From assembly GCA_022778545.1 (NCBI GenBank), contig JALFDW010000016.1:1-64000 (forward strand): DNA of 64,000 bases, written 5' to 3'. The stretch is from a bacterium (GTDB lineage: Bacteria > Bacillota > Clostridia > Christensenellales > CAG-138). Position 1 is the first letter of the stretch. Every line of letters begins with the position of its first letter. The translations under genes were made by a program, and so were the position numbers. Under the pieces are notes generated by a model, which saw only the letters and a program-made list of their open reading frames with translations, ran no database searches and was not told the DNA's origin. Positions 45,220 through 54,495 of this stretch are shown in pieces.

Positions 45220-46005
45220 TCAGCGGAAAAAGCTCACCCTGTCCTCGAACACCTGCAAAAGCACCTGCGAAAGCTCCGCGCAGCGCCCGCAGGAAAGATC
45301 GTACACAACGATGCGCGCAGGCGCAAGCGCCACAAGCAGGTTCACAAGCTCGTTCCCGGCCGCCGCGCCGCAGCCCTCGCATTCAATGCGCGCGTCCGTA
45401 TCGTCGGTGATGGTGCAGCTCCCATCCGCATGCAGGATCAGCGAGACCTCCCGGATGCGCGGCTGCTGCAAGCGCACGAGCACGGAAAGCACGCGCATCA
45501 GCTCCAGATATTCCGTTTGCAGCATGATCTCCTCCGCCGCGGAGAGCGCGTACAGTTCAAACGCGCCGAGCTCCTCCCGCATGCGGAAGCGCAGAAAGCC
45601 TTCCAGGTTCAGGTTGTCGTTCCCTTCAAAATGCGCGGAAAGCATCTGTTGCACGCGCTCGCAATCAATCGGCACCGCGGCCGCGCCCGCCCTTTCTTCC
45701 GCCGCCTTGTGCGCCGCTTTGACCGCCTCCGGCAGCACGCGCTGCTTTTCCGCAAGCGTGAGGGGCATCTCGTTCACGATCCGCGCAATCTCGAAATGCG
45801 CCGCATCCTGAAGCAGCAGCGCGGCAAGCGCTTCGCACAGCGCCTCGCGTTCCGCTTCGCTCCGGAGCTGAACGCGCGCCGTTCTCCTGTCCTCCGCAGG
45901 CACAACCGCGATCTCCGCGCCGCCCCGCGTGCGCCGCAGCCTGCGAAGCAGCAGTGCCGCCACGTCGATCTCATATTCCAGAGTGCTTACGGATATTGTC
46001 TGCAT
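45220..46005 (-). CDS. Sporulation protein YtxC-like
   Basis: 261 residues. It shows the YtxC pattern: an acidic middle with NDNLNLEGFLRFRMREELG and a long amphipathic helix EIMLQTEYLELMRVLSVLV, and a C-terminal half with LILHADGSCTITDDTDARIE and a region containing CEGCG and DLSCGRCAE. YtxC is a little-studied sporulation-associated cytoplasmic protein found in endospore-forming Bacillota. Its presence supports a spore-forming lineage, though one gene does not prove sporulation. Confidence 0.72.
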   Translation of the reverse strand: MQTISVSTLEYEIDVAALLLRRLRRTRGGAEIAVVPAEDRRTARVQLRSEAEREALCEALAALLLQDAAHFEIARIVNEMPLTLAEKQRVLPEAVKAAHKAAEERAGAAAVPIDCERVQQMLSAHFEGNDNLNLEGFLRFRMREELGAFELYALSAAEEIMLQTEYLELMRVLSVLVRLQQPRIREVSLILHADGSCTITDDTDARIECEGCGAAAGNELVNLLVALAPARIVVYDLSCGRCAELSQVLLQVFEDRVSFFR

Positions 46006-46230
46006 GCTTTCCTCGCTTCATCCGGCTTCTACAGCCTCTTCTTTTCTGGCGCCTGTTCCTGCTTTTCCAAAGCAGAACCGACCTGCGCCTTCATTTGCAA
46101 GATATGCTTTAGTATGTTCAAATGCCATTCCCGTGCGCGCTGTTAATTTTTGTTTCCACCTTCTCCGCCTGCAAGCACGCGCAGAAAACGTCCAAATTTA
46201 TCGATATTTTAAATGATAATGTCATAGTTA

Positions 46231-46259
46231 TTGACTTTTCTGATGTTTTATTCTATATT
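46231..46259 (+). promoter_or_regulatory. Promoter of the amino-acid permease gene
   Basis: TTGACT (46231-46236), a 17-bp spacer and TATATT (46254-46259). The rest of 46006-46334 contains no gene I can support. Confidence 0.7.
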
Positions 46260-46334
46260 TTCCCTGCCGGGTATCTTACCCATAAAAGGTTTGTAACATG
46301 TAATGACATATTATTTTATTGGAGGGATTTTTCC

Positions 46335-47663
46335 ATGGAAAGTCAGCAGGGGCTCAAAAAGAACCTGGGCGTTGCAACGGCAACCTCCATCGTGATCGGC
46401 TGCGTGATCGGCGCAGGCGTATTCTTTAAGCCATATGCCATCTACCAATCCACAGGCGGTGCGCCCGGCATGGGCATGCTGGCCTGGGTGTTCGGCGGAA
46501 TCGCAAGCATCCTTGCCGCGCTCACATTTGCTGAGGTGGCTGTGCTCATCCCGCGTACCGGCGGGATGGTAGCCTATCTCGGAGAGGCTTACAACGAAAG
46601 GATCGGCTTCCTTGCCGGCTGGATGCAGACGGTGATCTTCTATCCCGCGTTCCTTGCGGGCTATGGGGTGACCGTCGGCCGTGAGCTCGGCGAATACGTC
46701 GGCGCGCAATATGCCATGCCCATCGCCATGGCGGTCATACTTGCGCTCGTTGCGCTCAACACGCTCGGTTCTAAGACCGCAGGCGGCATTCAGGTGGTCT
46801 CCACGATCTGCAAACTGATCCCGCTCGTGCTCCTGATGGTGTTCGGCTTTATTGCAGGCAGCGGCGAAAACCCCATTTTCACCCCCATGGTCGCTGAAGG
46901 AAAGAGCACCGGCGCGGTGCTCGGCTCCACGCTTCTCGCCGTGCTTTTCGCATTCGAGGGGTGGACGAATGTCGGCGCGATCGCGGGCGAAATGAAGCGC
47001 CCGAGCCGCGACATGCCCCTTGCGATCGTTGGCGGTGTGTCGATCATCATGGCCGTGTATTTCGTCATCAACATGGCCTATCTCTGGGTCCTTCCTGCGG
47101 ATGAGCTGATGAACATCCAGTCGCCCGCCTCGGCTGTGGCTATGAAGATATTCGGGCCCACGGGCGGCACGCTCATCAAGGTCGGCATCATCATTTCCGT
47201 GATCGGCGCGGCAAACGGCTTCCTGATGTCAGGCTCCCGCGTGGCCTATCAGCTGGCCGCCGACAAAACGCTGCCCTTCAGCGCCGCACTGGGCCGCCTC
47301 AACGGCAATCATGTGCCCGCCAACTCCATCATCCTCATCGGCGCGCTGGCCTGCATATACTCCCTCAGCGGCCAGTTTGACATGCTGACGAACCTTGCGG
47401 TATTCTCCTGCTGGATCTTTTACACGCTGACCTTCGCCTGCGTCATCAAACTCAGGCGGACGCATCCGGAGCTGGAGCGCAAATACAAGGTGCCCCTCTA
47501 CCCGGTGATCCCGATCCTTGCGATCCTGAGCGGCGTTTACGTCGTCATAAGCCAGCTGTTCCTTTCCGGCAAGGAGGCAACACTGCTCTCCATCGGCAGC
47601 ATCGTCATCACGCTTGCCGGCCTCCCCGTTTATGCCGCAGTAAAAAAGCGCGCGGCAAAATAA
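46335..47663 (+). CDS. APC-family amino acid permease
   Basis: 442 residues from ATG 46335, preceded by GGAGG at 46321. Twelve hydrophobic segments are visible. The first helix has the APC glycine motif IVIGCVIGAGVFFKPYAIYQ, and a later one has FAFEGWTNVGAIAGEMKRPSRDMP, typical of the LAT/basic amino-acid subgroup. It probably imports or exchanges an amino acid; the substrate is not predictable. Confidence 0.88.
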   Translation: MESQQGLKKNLGVATATSIVIGCVIGAGVFFKPYAIYQSTGGAPGMGMLAWVFGGIASILAALTFAEVAVLIPRTGGMVAYLGEAYNERIGFLAGWMQTVIFYPAFLAGYGVTVGRELGEYVGAQYAMPIAMAVILALVALNTLGSKTAGGIQVVSTICKLIPLVLLMVFGFIAGSGENPIFTPMVAEGKSTGAVLGSTLLAVLFAFEGWTNVGAIAGEMKRPSRDMPLAIVGGVSIIMAVYFVINMAYLWVLPADELMNIQSPASAVAMKIFGPTGGTLIKVGIIISVIGAANGFLMSGSRVAYQLAADKTLPFSAALGRLNGNHVPANSIILIGALACIYSLSGQFDMLTNLAVFSCWIFYTLTFACVIKLRRTHPELERKYKVPLYPVIPILAILSGVYVVISQLFLSGKEATLLSIGSIVITLAGLPVYAAVKKRAAK

Positions 47664-47721
47664 AGTCAAATCAAGTTTGCGCACCGCGCCTCGCTTGCTT
47701 TGCGGGGCGCTTTTCCGCCGC

Positions 47722-47750
47722 TTGACAAACGCGCTTTGCGGCGCTATAAT
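47722..47750 (+). promoter_or_regulatory. thrS leader promoter
   Basis: TTGACA (47722-47727), a 17-bp spacer and TATAAT (47745-47750): exact consensus. Confidence 0.85.
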
Positions 47751-47759
47751 CGCAAATAT

Positions 47760-47995
47760 ATTGATATTGTGGGTCGATGCGGGTTTTCAGTACCGGTCAG
47801 GCAATTTCGCCCAGAGAGATGCGCCAAGGCTGCGAGCGCATTCGGAATCTGATCTTGGGAATACCGCCCCGCGGACTGCAACCGTTGCGGCGCGTTAAGC
47901 CGTTTCGAGAGGGTTTTACCAATCGGGGTGGAACCGCGGAACATGTTTGAATTATGTCCGTCCCCGGCGTTTTTGCCGGAGGCGGGCATTTTTTT
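47760..47995 (+). ncRNA. T-box riboswitch upstream of thrS
   Basis: The T-box core GGGTGGAACCGCGG lies at 47926-47939, after a stem I region starting near 47760. A terminator stem of 13 bp (GTCCGTCCCCGGC 47956-47968 / GCCGGAGGCGGGC 47975-47987) followed by seven T ends it. Uncharged tRNA binding would favour the antiterminator. A probable Thr specifier is ACC at 47792-47794 in the stem I loop, consistent with thrS downstream; this placement is inference. Confidence 0.92.
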
Positions 47996-48072
47996 CATCC
48001 CGCCCGCACGCGAACCGCTTGAACCGCTTTCATTCACAAAAATTTTGAAGATAAGAACAGGAGGATTTCAAC

Positions 48073-50013
48073 ATGAAGATCACGTTCCCGGACGGCTCCG
48101 TCCGCGAATACAACGAAGGCGTAACAGCTTTTGACGTGGCCGAATCCATCGGCTCCCGCCTGCGCAAGGCGACCATCGCCTGCGAGATCGACGGAACGCG
48201 CGCCGATGCATTCAAGCCGATCACAAAGGACTGCACGCTCAAGCTGCTCACCTTTGCGGACGAAGGCGGCCGCTGGGCATACCGCCACACCGCTTCCCAC
48301 ATGCTGGCGCAGGCCGTGAAGCGCCTGTACCCGGATGTGAAGCTCGCCATCGGCCCCGCGATCGACAACGGCTTCTATTACGATTTCGACGCGCCCACGA
48401 CCTTCACCCCCGCCGACCTCGAAGCCATCGAAAAAGAGCTTGTAAAGATCGAAAAGGAAAACTTCCCGCTTGAGCGCTTTGAGCTGCCCCGCGCGGAAGC
48501 CATCGCCTACATGGAAAAACTCGGCGAGCCCTACAAGGTGGAGCTCATCCGCGACCTGCCGGAGGATGCCGTCATCAGCTTCTACCGCCAGGGTGAATTT
48601 GTGGACCTTTGCGCAGGCCCGCACGCGGAATCCACAGGCAAGGTCAAGAATATCAAGCTCACGAGCGTTGCAGGCGCCTACTGGCGCGGCAGCGAAAAGA
48701 ACAAGATGCTCCAGCGCATCTACGGCACGGCCTTTGAGAAGAAAGCAGACCTTGACGAATACATCACCCAGATGGAAGAAGCCAGGAAGCGCGACCACAA
48801 CAAGCTCGGCCGCGAACTGGAGTATTTCACCACGGTGGACGTGATCGGCCAGGGTCTCCCAATCCTGCTGCCGAAGGGCGCACGCACCATCCAGCTGCTC
48901 CAGCGCTGGGTTGAAGATGAAGAGCAAAAGCGCGGCTATCTGCTCACGAAGACGCCGCTCATGGCCAAGAGCGACCTTTATAAGATCTCCGGCCACTGGG
49001 ATCATTACCTCGACGGCATGTTCGTCCTCGGTGACCCAAACGATGAAACAAAAGAATGCTTCGCCCTGCGCCCGATGACCTGCCCGTTCCAGTATCAGGT
49101 GTTCCTCAACCGCGGACGCAGCTACCGCGACCTGCCCATGCGCCTCGGCGAGACCTCCACGCTGTTCCGCAACGAGGATTCCGGCGAGATGCACGGTCTC
49201 ATCCGTGTGCGCCAGTTCACGATCTCCGAAGGCCACCTGATCCTCCGCCCGGATCAGCTGGAGGATGAGTTCCGCGGCTGCCTCGAGCTTGCCAAGTACC
49301 TGCTTGACACGGTCGACATGCTCGACAACTGCTCATTCCGCTTCTCCCAGTGGGATCCCAACAACACGGAGAAATACATCGGCACGCCGGAGCAGTGGGA
49401 TGAAGCACAGTCTACCATGGCAAAGATCCTCGATGACCTCGGCGTAAACTACACCATCGGCATCGACGAAGCCGCTTTCTATGGTCCGAAGCTGGACATT
49501 CAGTATAAGAACGTTTTCGGCAAGGAAGATACCATCGTTACGATCCAGGTCGATCAGCTTCTTGCGGAGCAGTTCGGCATGGAATATATCGACCAGGAGG
49601 GCAAGAAAGTCCGCCCGTACATCATCCACCGCACGAGCCTCGGCTGCTATGAGCGCACGCTCGCCTACCTCATCGAGCTCTATGCCGGCGCGCTGCCCAC
49701 ATGGATGGCGCCGGAGCAGGTGCGTTTCCTGCCCGTGACCGACCGCGCAGCCGATTATTGCGCCGCGCAGGCGAAGAAGCTCGAAGCGCTCGGTTACCGC
49801 ACGACGGTTGACTACCGCAACGAGAAAACCGGCAAGAAGATCCGCGACGCGCAGCTTGAAAAAGTGCCTTACATGGTCGTCGTCGGCGATCGTGACATCG
49901 AGAACAACACCGTTTCCCCGCGTCACCGGGCGGATGGAGACCTCGGCGCAATGAGCATGGATGCCTTCACGGCGCTGCTCAAGGAAGTCGTCGACAGCAA
50001 AGCAAAGAAATAA
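48073..50013 (+). CDS. thrS: Threonine-tRNA ligase
   Basis: 646 residues, standard. The N-terminal TGS domain (MKITFPDGSVREYNEGVTAF) is followed by the tRNA-SAD editing domain (HTASHMLAQAVKRLYPDVKL, FVDLCAGPHAESTGKV), the class II catalytic core (motif 2 FRNEDSGEMHGLIRVRQFTI; motif 3 ... RTSLGCYERTLAYLIE) and an anticodon-binding C-terminus. The GGAGG lies 5 bases upstream of the ATG. Controlled by the T-box just upstream. Confidence 0.97.
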   Translation: MKITFPDGSVREYNEGVTAFDVAESIGSRLRKATIACEIDGTRADAFKPITKDCTLKLLTFADEGGRWAYRHTASHMLAQAVKRLYPDVKLAIGPAIDNGFYYDFDAPTTFTPADLEAIEKELVKIEKENFPLERFELPRAEAIAYMEKLGEPYKVELIRDLPEDAVISFYRQGEFVDLCAGPHAESTGKVKNIKLTSVAGAYWRGSEKNKMLQRIYGTAFEKKADLDEYITQMEEARKRDHNKLGRELEYFTTVDVIGQGLPILLPKGARTIQLLQRWVEDEEQKRGYLLTKTPLMAKSDLYKISGHWDHYLDGMFVLGDPNDETKECFALRPMTCPFQYQVFLNRGRSYRDLPMRLGETSTLFRNEDSGEMHGLIRVRQFTISEGHLILRPDQLEDEFRGCLELAKYLLDTVDMLDNCSFRFSQWDPNNTEKYIGTPEQWDEAQSTMAKILDDLGVNYTIGIDEAAFYGPKLDIQYKNVFGKEDTIVTIQVDQLLAEQFGMEYIDQEGKKVRPYIIHRTSLGCYERTLAYLIELYAGALPTWMAPEQVRFLPVTDRAADYCAAQAKKLEALGYRTTVDYRNEKTGKKIRDAQLEKVPYMVVVGDRDIENNTVSPRHRADGDLGAMSMDAFTALLKEVVDSKAKK

Positions 50014-50029
50014 GCCAGTTTGCAGGCAT

Positions 50030-50070
50030 GGCCTGCTGCGGATCCCACTTCCGCAGCAGGCCTGTTTTTT
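50030..50070 (+). terminator. thrS terminator
   Basis: Perfect 13-bp stem GGCCTGCTGCGGA / TCCGCAGCAGGCC, 7-base loop, then TGTTTTTT. Confidence 0.95.
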
Positions 50071-50120
50071 ATGGCTGCGTCTTTCTGCATCGGAAACGCA
50101 GAAAAAAAGAAATTTTGGCA

Positions 50121-50149
50121 TTGACAAGTGCGCCCCAACTCGTTATAAT
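50121..50149 (+). promoter_or_regulatory. Promoter of tRNA-Leu
   Basis: TTGACA (50121-50126), a 17-bp spacer and TATAAT (50144-50149): exact consensus, 31 bases before the tRNA. Confidence 0.85.
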
Positions 50150-50180
50150 AGGCCTTGCGATTGAAAAATTGCTTCCTGTG

Positions 50181-50263
50181 CGGCCGTGGCGGAATAGGCA
50201 GACGCGTACGTTTGAGGGGCGTATGGGAGACCGTATGAGTTCAAGTCTCATCGGCCGCACCAA
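50181..50263 (+). tRNA. tRNA-Leu (anticodon GAG)
   Basis: Cloverleaf with acceptor GCGGCCG / CGGCCGC, D arm GCG..CGC, anticodon stem TACGT / GCGTA (one G-T), loop TTGAGGG giving anticodon GAG, a long variable arm (class II), T arm ATGAG-TTCAAGT-CTCAT, discriminator A and encoded CCA. It reads CUU/CUC codons. Confidence 0.96.
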
Positions 50264-50320
50264 AACTGGACACCAATTTTGATACCAGATATCACGATTG
50301 GTGTCCAGTTTCTTTTTTGC
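50264..50320 (+). terminator. tRNA-Leu terminator
   Basis: Perfect 15-bp stem AAACTGGACACCAAT (50264-50278) / ATTGGTGTCCAGTTT (50298-50312), followed by CTTTTTTG. Confidence 0.95.
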
Positions 50321-50614
50321 ACAATCCTGTATTAACAGGATTTCCCATACATTTTAAAATAAGACAGGTTCTACTGTGACTTTGGAATGGTCGCTGCGGA
50401 GCCTGTTGTGTTTTTACCCTTCCACAAGGTTTGCGGAGCGTGCATCCGATTATGCCACTTTTCAAATGCCACAACACGACTCAACCTTGCAAAGTTATTG
50501 TGCACGTGATAGTATTTTTCCAAGGCAGTACCGCACAATTCAAATACAAGGATTTTCGAACCGCCGATGCGATTGTACAATGTTGCTTTAGGTGAAACAC
50601 GAGGAGAGAATATT
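50321..50614. other. Low-GC region between tRNA-Leu and the nuclease-like gene
   Basis: No gene is supported. It holds an 8-bp hairpin AATCCTGT / ACAGGATT (50324-50343), a possible weak promoter (TTGCAA 50487-50492, 17-bp spacer, TAGTAT 50510-50515) and the ribosome binding site of the next gene. A reverse-strand frame at 50371-50580 looks vaguely protein-like but has no ribosome binding site. Confidence 0.4.
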
Positions 50615-51625
50615 ATGAAAATCCATTATTTCCAACGATATCACAAGGGAGAAGATGTTGCGACAGCAAATACTATGCTTTTGTTGTCAAGATTATATTC
50701 ATACTCGTCCAATAAATTCTTCCAATTCCTCAAGGAACAGTTTTTTGGAGATATGGAATTTGAGCCAGAGCTTTCATTTGTACTTCAGGATGCAGGCGAA
50801 AAGAGCGTTCCGGATGCAACGATTAAGCAACCAAGCTTCATGTTAGTCGTTGAAACCAAATTGACTGATTGGTTCTATAAAGAGCAGCTCATTAATCATT
50901 TAAGCAAATTTAAGAATGAAGAATATAAAGTATTAATCACGCTTTCATCAGAGTTGATGAAAGCAGACAAGAAACAGCTTATTGATGCTGCTATTCATAA
51001 TTACAATGCAGAGCATCAGATGTATATCATTCATGTTAATACAACTTTCGAAGCGCTCGCGCAAGGTGTTCAAGATGTTTTAACGGATCGCGATTATGAA
51101 ATGCAAGAAGTATTGGATGATTATATAGATTACTGCCATAGAGATAGTCTCATTGTGGTTCCGGATAGCTGGAAAAAAATGCGGATGCAGCTTTCCGGCA
51201 CAACCTTTGATTTTAATATTGCAGAGAATGTTTATTATGACAATATCAATCGCGGATTTAGCGCCCATGATTATTTGAGCCTTTACAAGCAGAAAAGCAT
51301 TCGTGCGGTAGGCAAAATTGAAGCAATCATAACAGCAGTTTTGAAAAACGGAGTGCTACAATACAATGTCGAGCGTGGTGAATTAACAGAGTCACGCAAA
51401 GAGTTGATTGACAAAGCAATCGAAAACGGTAAACAGTCTGGATATGTTTTAGATGCTGCAAGATACTTTTTTGTGGACAAATTCTATGAAACTGATTTTG
51501 CTAAGAAGAGCCCTAGAGCACCGATGGGCTCCAGAATGTTTGATTTAACGGATGTACTCGGTACAAGTACATTGCCGGATACCAAACAGATTGCAGAATT
51601 ACTAAAAAACAAAACTTGGGGGTAA
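50615..51625 (+). CDS. Predicted PD-(D/E)XK nuclease-like protein next to tRNA-Leu
   Basis: 336 residues from ATG 50615, which has GAGGAG upstream. The N-terminal 100 residues carry the PD-(D/E)XK signature in order: acidic Glu48/Glu50/Glu52 region, strand and Pro66-Asp67 (SVPDATI), hydrophobic strand, then Glu80-Thr81-Lys82 (LVVETKL). This is the metal-binding core of restriction-enzyme-like nucleases. The rest (residues 100-336) is helical, with no recognised DNA-recognition domain, methylase or toxin partner. GC content is clearly lower than the neighbours, and it lies directly behind tRNA-Leu, a common integration site; both suggest recent acquisition. Possible roles are a standalone defence or mobile-element nuclease. 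Confidence 0.65.
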   Translation: MKIHYFQRYHKGEDVATANTMLLLSRLYSYSSNKFFQFLKEQFFGDMEFEPELSFVLQDAGEKSVPDATIKQPSFMLVVETKLTDWFYKEQLINHLSKFKNEEYKVLITLSSELMKADKKQLIDAAIHNYNAEHQMYIIHVNTTFEALAQGVQDVLTDRDYEMQEVLDDYIDYCHRDSLIVVPDSWKKMRMQLSGTTFDFNIAENVYYDNINRGFSAHDYLSLYKQKSIRAVGKIEAIITAVLKNGVLQYNVERGELTESRKELIDKAIENGKQSGYVLDAARYFFVDKFYETDFAKKSPRAPMGSRMFDLTDVLGTSTLPDTKQIAELLKNKTWG

Positions 51626-51799
51626 AACTGCTCTGCGCAAATCAAAATCAGCAGTTGGTTCTTTTATTTGCTTTTTGCAGTTGGATCAGCCTGAAACCGC
51701 AGCCGGGCAATTCAATTCATGCCTATGCCGGAGTTTCAGGCGATTGTGGCGGAGCTTTCAGCATAAGCCGGTAAGGAGATTCCTCTTTCTCACAGTATG

Positions 51800-51840
51800 A
51801 ACAGAGGGAAGGATGCAATCAATCCTTTCCTCTGTTTTTA
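51800..51840. terminator. Convergent terminator
   Basis: Stem AACAGAGGGAAGGAT / ATCCTTTCCTCTGTT with one G-T position, 7-base loop and T-rich flanks, between the nuclease-like gene and anmK. It can serve both strands. Confidence 0.9.
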
Positions 51841-51849
51841 ACGTATGGT

Positions 51850-53052
51850 TCACAACACCTGTTTCCGCTCCGGCGGCAGCGAAAGCTTTCCCATCACCGC
51901 AGCCTCCCGCGCGCCCGTCACGCTGGGCAGGACGTTCGCGAGTCCCTTGCGGCAGCGATCCGCCAGGATGGCAAAAGCAACAGCCTCCTTCGCATCGCTG
52001 GAAAAGCCCATGTCCTCCTGCGTCCTGACCCGCACACCATGGGGCGCAAAGCGCTGCTCCAGCCTGCGCAGGAGTGTCTTGTTGCAGCTGCCTCCGCCGC
52101 CTGCGATAAGTTCCGCTGCCTGAACCCGCGGCAGCACATAGCGTTCATACGCATCCGCGATGGACCAGGCCGTAAGCTCCGTTGCCGTTGCAAGCAGATC
52201 TTCCGGCGAAATGCCCTCCGCTTCCGGCCATGCCAGCATTGCTGCCGTATATTGCGTGCCGAAGCGCTCCCGGCCCGTTGTTTTGGGCAAGGGCAGCGCG
52301 TAATAGGCATCCGCCTGAAGGCGGGCAAGCAAGGCGCCGTTCACATGCCCCTGCGCCGCAAGCGCGCCGCCTGCGTCATAGGTCTGCCTGCCGCCCGTCA
52401 CAGCCACCGTGACCGCGTCGATAATCATGTTGCCGGGGCCGGTGTCAAAAGCGAACACATCCTCCGGCTTTCCCCCTGCGGGGAGCACCGTCATGTTGCC
52501 GATGCCGCCGATGTTTTGGAGCAGGACAGTCTCGTTTTCCCTCTGATAAAGAAGATATTCCGTAAACGGGACGAGCGGCGCACCCTGCCCGCCGAGCGCC
52601 ATATCCGCCACGCGGAAATCCGTAATGGTGGGCGTGCCCGTGCGTGCTGCGATGACGGCGCCTTCGCCGATCTGCACCGTGTAGCGGATTGGGTAGCCAT
52701 CCTGCCCCGAGGGCTCCGGCGCATGCCAAATCGTTTGCCCGTGCGAGCCGATGAGGTCAACCTCTTCCGGCCGGAATCCCGCTTTTGCAATCACGGAAAG
52801 CGCCGCTTCGGCATAAAGCTCTCCCAGGAGGAAGTTCATATAGCCGACGCGATCCACCGTTGCGGTTTCCGGGCGGAACAGCGAGAATATTTTCTCCCGT
52901 ACCGCGGGTGGGAATGGCTTGTTTTCAAACGCCAGCAGCTTCACTGCGCTGCCTTCGCCGATCTCCACAAGCGCCGCGTCGATCCCGTCCACCGATGTGC
53001 CGGACATCATGCCCACCACCCTGCGGATGGTTCCCTGTTTTTCTTCCCGCAT
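51850..53052 (-). CDS. anmK: Anhydro-N-acetylmuramic acid kinase
   Basis: 400 residues from ATG 53052, preceded by AAGGAG; the frame upstream to 53079 lacks family similarity. The sugar-kinase fold is clear: GMMSGTSVDGIDAALVEI near the N-terminus, IGSHGQTIWHAPEP and DFRVADMALGGQGAPLVP, and DTGPGNMIIDA. It phosphorylates 1,6-anhydroMurNAc to MurNAc-6-phosphate in peptidoglycan recycling. It is the last gene of a run with nhaC and the C_GCAxxG protein. Confidence 0.95.
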   Translation of the reverse strand: MREEKQGTIRRVVGMMSGTSVDGIDAALVEIGEGSAVKLLAFENKPFPPAVREKIFSLFRPETATVDRVGYMNFLLGELYAEAALSVIAKAGFRPEEVDLIGSHGQTIWHAPEPSGQDGYPIRYTVQIGEGAVIAARTGTPTITDFRVADMALGGQGAPLVPFTEYLLYQRENETVLLQNIGGIGNMTVLPAGGKPEDVFAFDTGPGNMIIDAVTVAVTGGRQTYDAGGALAAQGHVNGALLARLQADAYYALPLPKTTGRERFGTQYTAAMLAWPEAEGISPEDLLATATELTAWSIADAYERYVLPRVQAAELIAGGGGSCNKTLLRRLEQRFAPHGVRVRTQEDMGFSSDAKEAVAFAILADRCRKGLANVLPSVTGAREAAVMGKLSLPPERKQVL

Positions 53053-53080
53053 TGCAGGCTCCTTTCCATATCTCTGCATG

Positions 53081-54484
53081 TCAGGCTGTTTTTTCTTTCT
53101 TCGCTCTCCGCTTCTCCCTTATCCCTGCAATGACCGCATAAACGATCATGCCAAGCGGCATCAGGAAGCCGAGGAGGCAGTATTTGCCGTAGGAAAGTGC
53201 CGTCACGCCGAGGATTCCCGCCGCATAGGTGCCGCAGGTGTTCCAGGGGATCATGCAGCTTGTGGTCGCGCCGCCCGCGCTCAGCACGTTGCCGAGAAGG
53301 ACGGGATCGATCCCCCGGCGTTCATATTCGGGCTGGTACATCTGCCCCGGCAGCGACAGCGCAAGGTATTGATCCGGCAGCAGGCCATTCACGCCCACGC
53401 AGGTGACGGTCGTCAGCACCACAAGCCCTGCTTTGCTCTTCACATGCCGCATCAGCGGGCGCACCAGCGCGTCCATCTGCCCCGTTGCCTGCATCATGCC
53501 GCCAAAACCCATGGCGATCATAATCATGGATACGGAATACATCATGCTGTCAAGCCCGCCCGCCGTGAGAAGCGTGTCCAACGAAGCATTGCCCGTTTCG
53601 CTCACAAAGCCGGAAAAGCAGGATTGCAGCAGCACAGGAAGCGGCTGATGCTGCAGAAGAACGCCCTGCAAAATGCCCGCAACGCTGCCGATGAACATGG
53701 CCGGGATAGCGGGCAGGCGCAGCAGAACGGCGGCAAGCACCGCCACAAGCGGGAGCAGCGCCGCAGGCGAGATCACAAACATACCCTTCAGCGCTCCGAG
53801 CAGCGGCTCGATGCTCTGTTCGACCGCATCCGAACCGGCGGAAGCATAGGGCAGCCCCAGCATATAAAACGCAGCGGCCGTCACCACCACCACAGGGACG
53901 ACCACTTTTGCCATGCTGCGCGCGAGTTTGAACACATCCCGGGAGACTACGGCGGCCACAAGATTTGTTGCGTCTGACAGTGGGGAGAGCACCTCGCCCA
54001 CATAGGCGCCGGAAAGCACAGCGCCGGCCACAAGCCCGGCGGGAAGTTCCAATGCCATGCCGATGCCCATAAAGCCGAGGCCGATCGTCCCGATCGTGCC
54101 CCAGCTGCCGATGGCAAGGGAGATCAGCGCGCAAACGATGAACGCCGCCGGCAGGAAGTACCGTGCGCTGATGATCTTGAGGCCATAATAGATGATGGTG
54201 GGCACCGTGCCGCAGCTGATCCACACGCCGACGAGCGAACCGATGAGAAGCAGGATCAGCAGCGCTTCCAACGCGTTGTGGATGCCGAAAATGATGCCGT
54301 TTGAAATCTCTTCCCACCGGTAGCCGATCGCTTTCGCCACCAGGCAGCCCGCCGCGCAGCCAAGCAGCAGCGGGATCTGCGGGTCTACCCCCCAGAGCAC
54401 AACGCAGGGGAAAATGAAGGCCACAAGCGCTATAACCGTTATGAGCGAGTGATGCAGCTTTGTCTGTCTCGTTCCATCTTCCAT
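53081..54484 (-). CDS. nhaC: NhaC-family Na+/H+ antiporter
   Basis: 467 residues with 11-12 hydrophobic segments. NhaC-type motifs: GSLVGVWISCGTVPTIIYYG, LAIGSWGTIGTIGLGFMGIG, GAVLSGAYVGEVLSPLSDATNLVAAVV and LPDQYLALSLPGQMY. The protein is a membrane sodium:proton (or malate/lactate:sodium) exchanger. It lies 11 bases after the C_GCAxxG gene and 28 before anmK. Confidence 0.92.
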   Translation of the reverse strand: MEDGTRQTKLHHSLITVIALVAFIFPCVVLWGVDPQIPLLLGCAAGCLVAKAIGYRWEEISNGIIFGIHNALEALLILLLIGSLVGVWISCGTVPTIIYYGLKIISARYFLPAAFIVCALISLAIGSWGTIGTIGLGFMGIGMALELPAGLVAGAVLSGAYVGEVLSPLSDATNLVAAVVSRDVFKLARSMAKVVVPVVVVTAAAFYMLGLPYASAGSDAVEQSIEPLLGALKGMFVISPAALLPLVAVLAAVLLRLPAIPAMFIGSVAGILQGVLLQHQPLPVLLQSCFSGFVSETGNASLDTLLTAGGLDSMMYSVSMIMIAMGFGGMMQATGQMDALVRPLMRHVKSKAGLVVLTTVTCVGVNGLLPDQYLALSLPGQMYQPEYERRGIDPVLLGNVLSAGGATTSCMIPWNTCGTYAAGILGVTALSYGKYCLLGFLMPLGMIVYAVIAGIREKRRAKKEKTA

Positions 54485-54495
54485 AAAACGGCCCT

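Noticed and set aside
48034..49236. 400-residue minus-strand frame opposite thrS
   Set aside because: Antisense shadow of a certain gene.
50371..50580. Minus-strand 69-codon frame between tRNA-Leu and the nuclease-like gene
   Set aside because: Protein-like in parts but no ribosome binding site, no recognised family and low-GC intergenic location.
50264..51849. Attachment-site repeat of the tRNA-Leu 3' end downstream of the nuclease-like gene
   Set aside because: I looked for a second copy of the tRNA 3' end around 51626-51849 and did not see one, so integration is only suggested by position and base composition.
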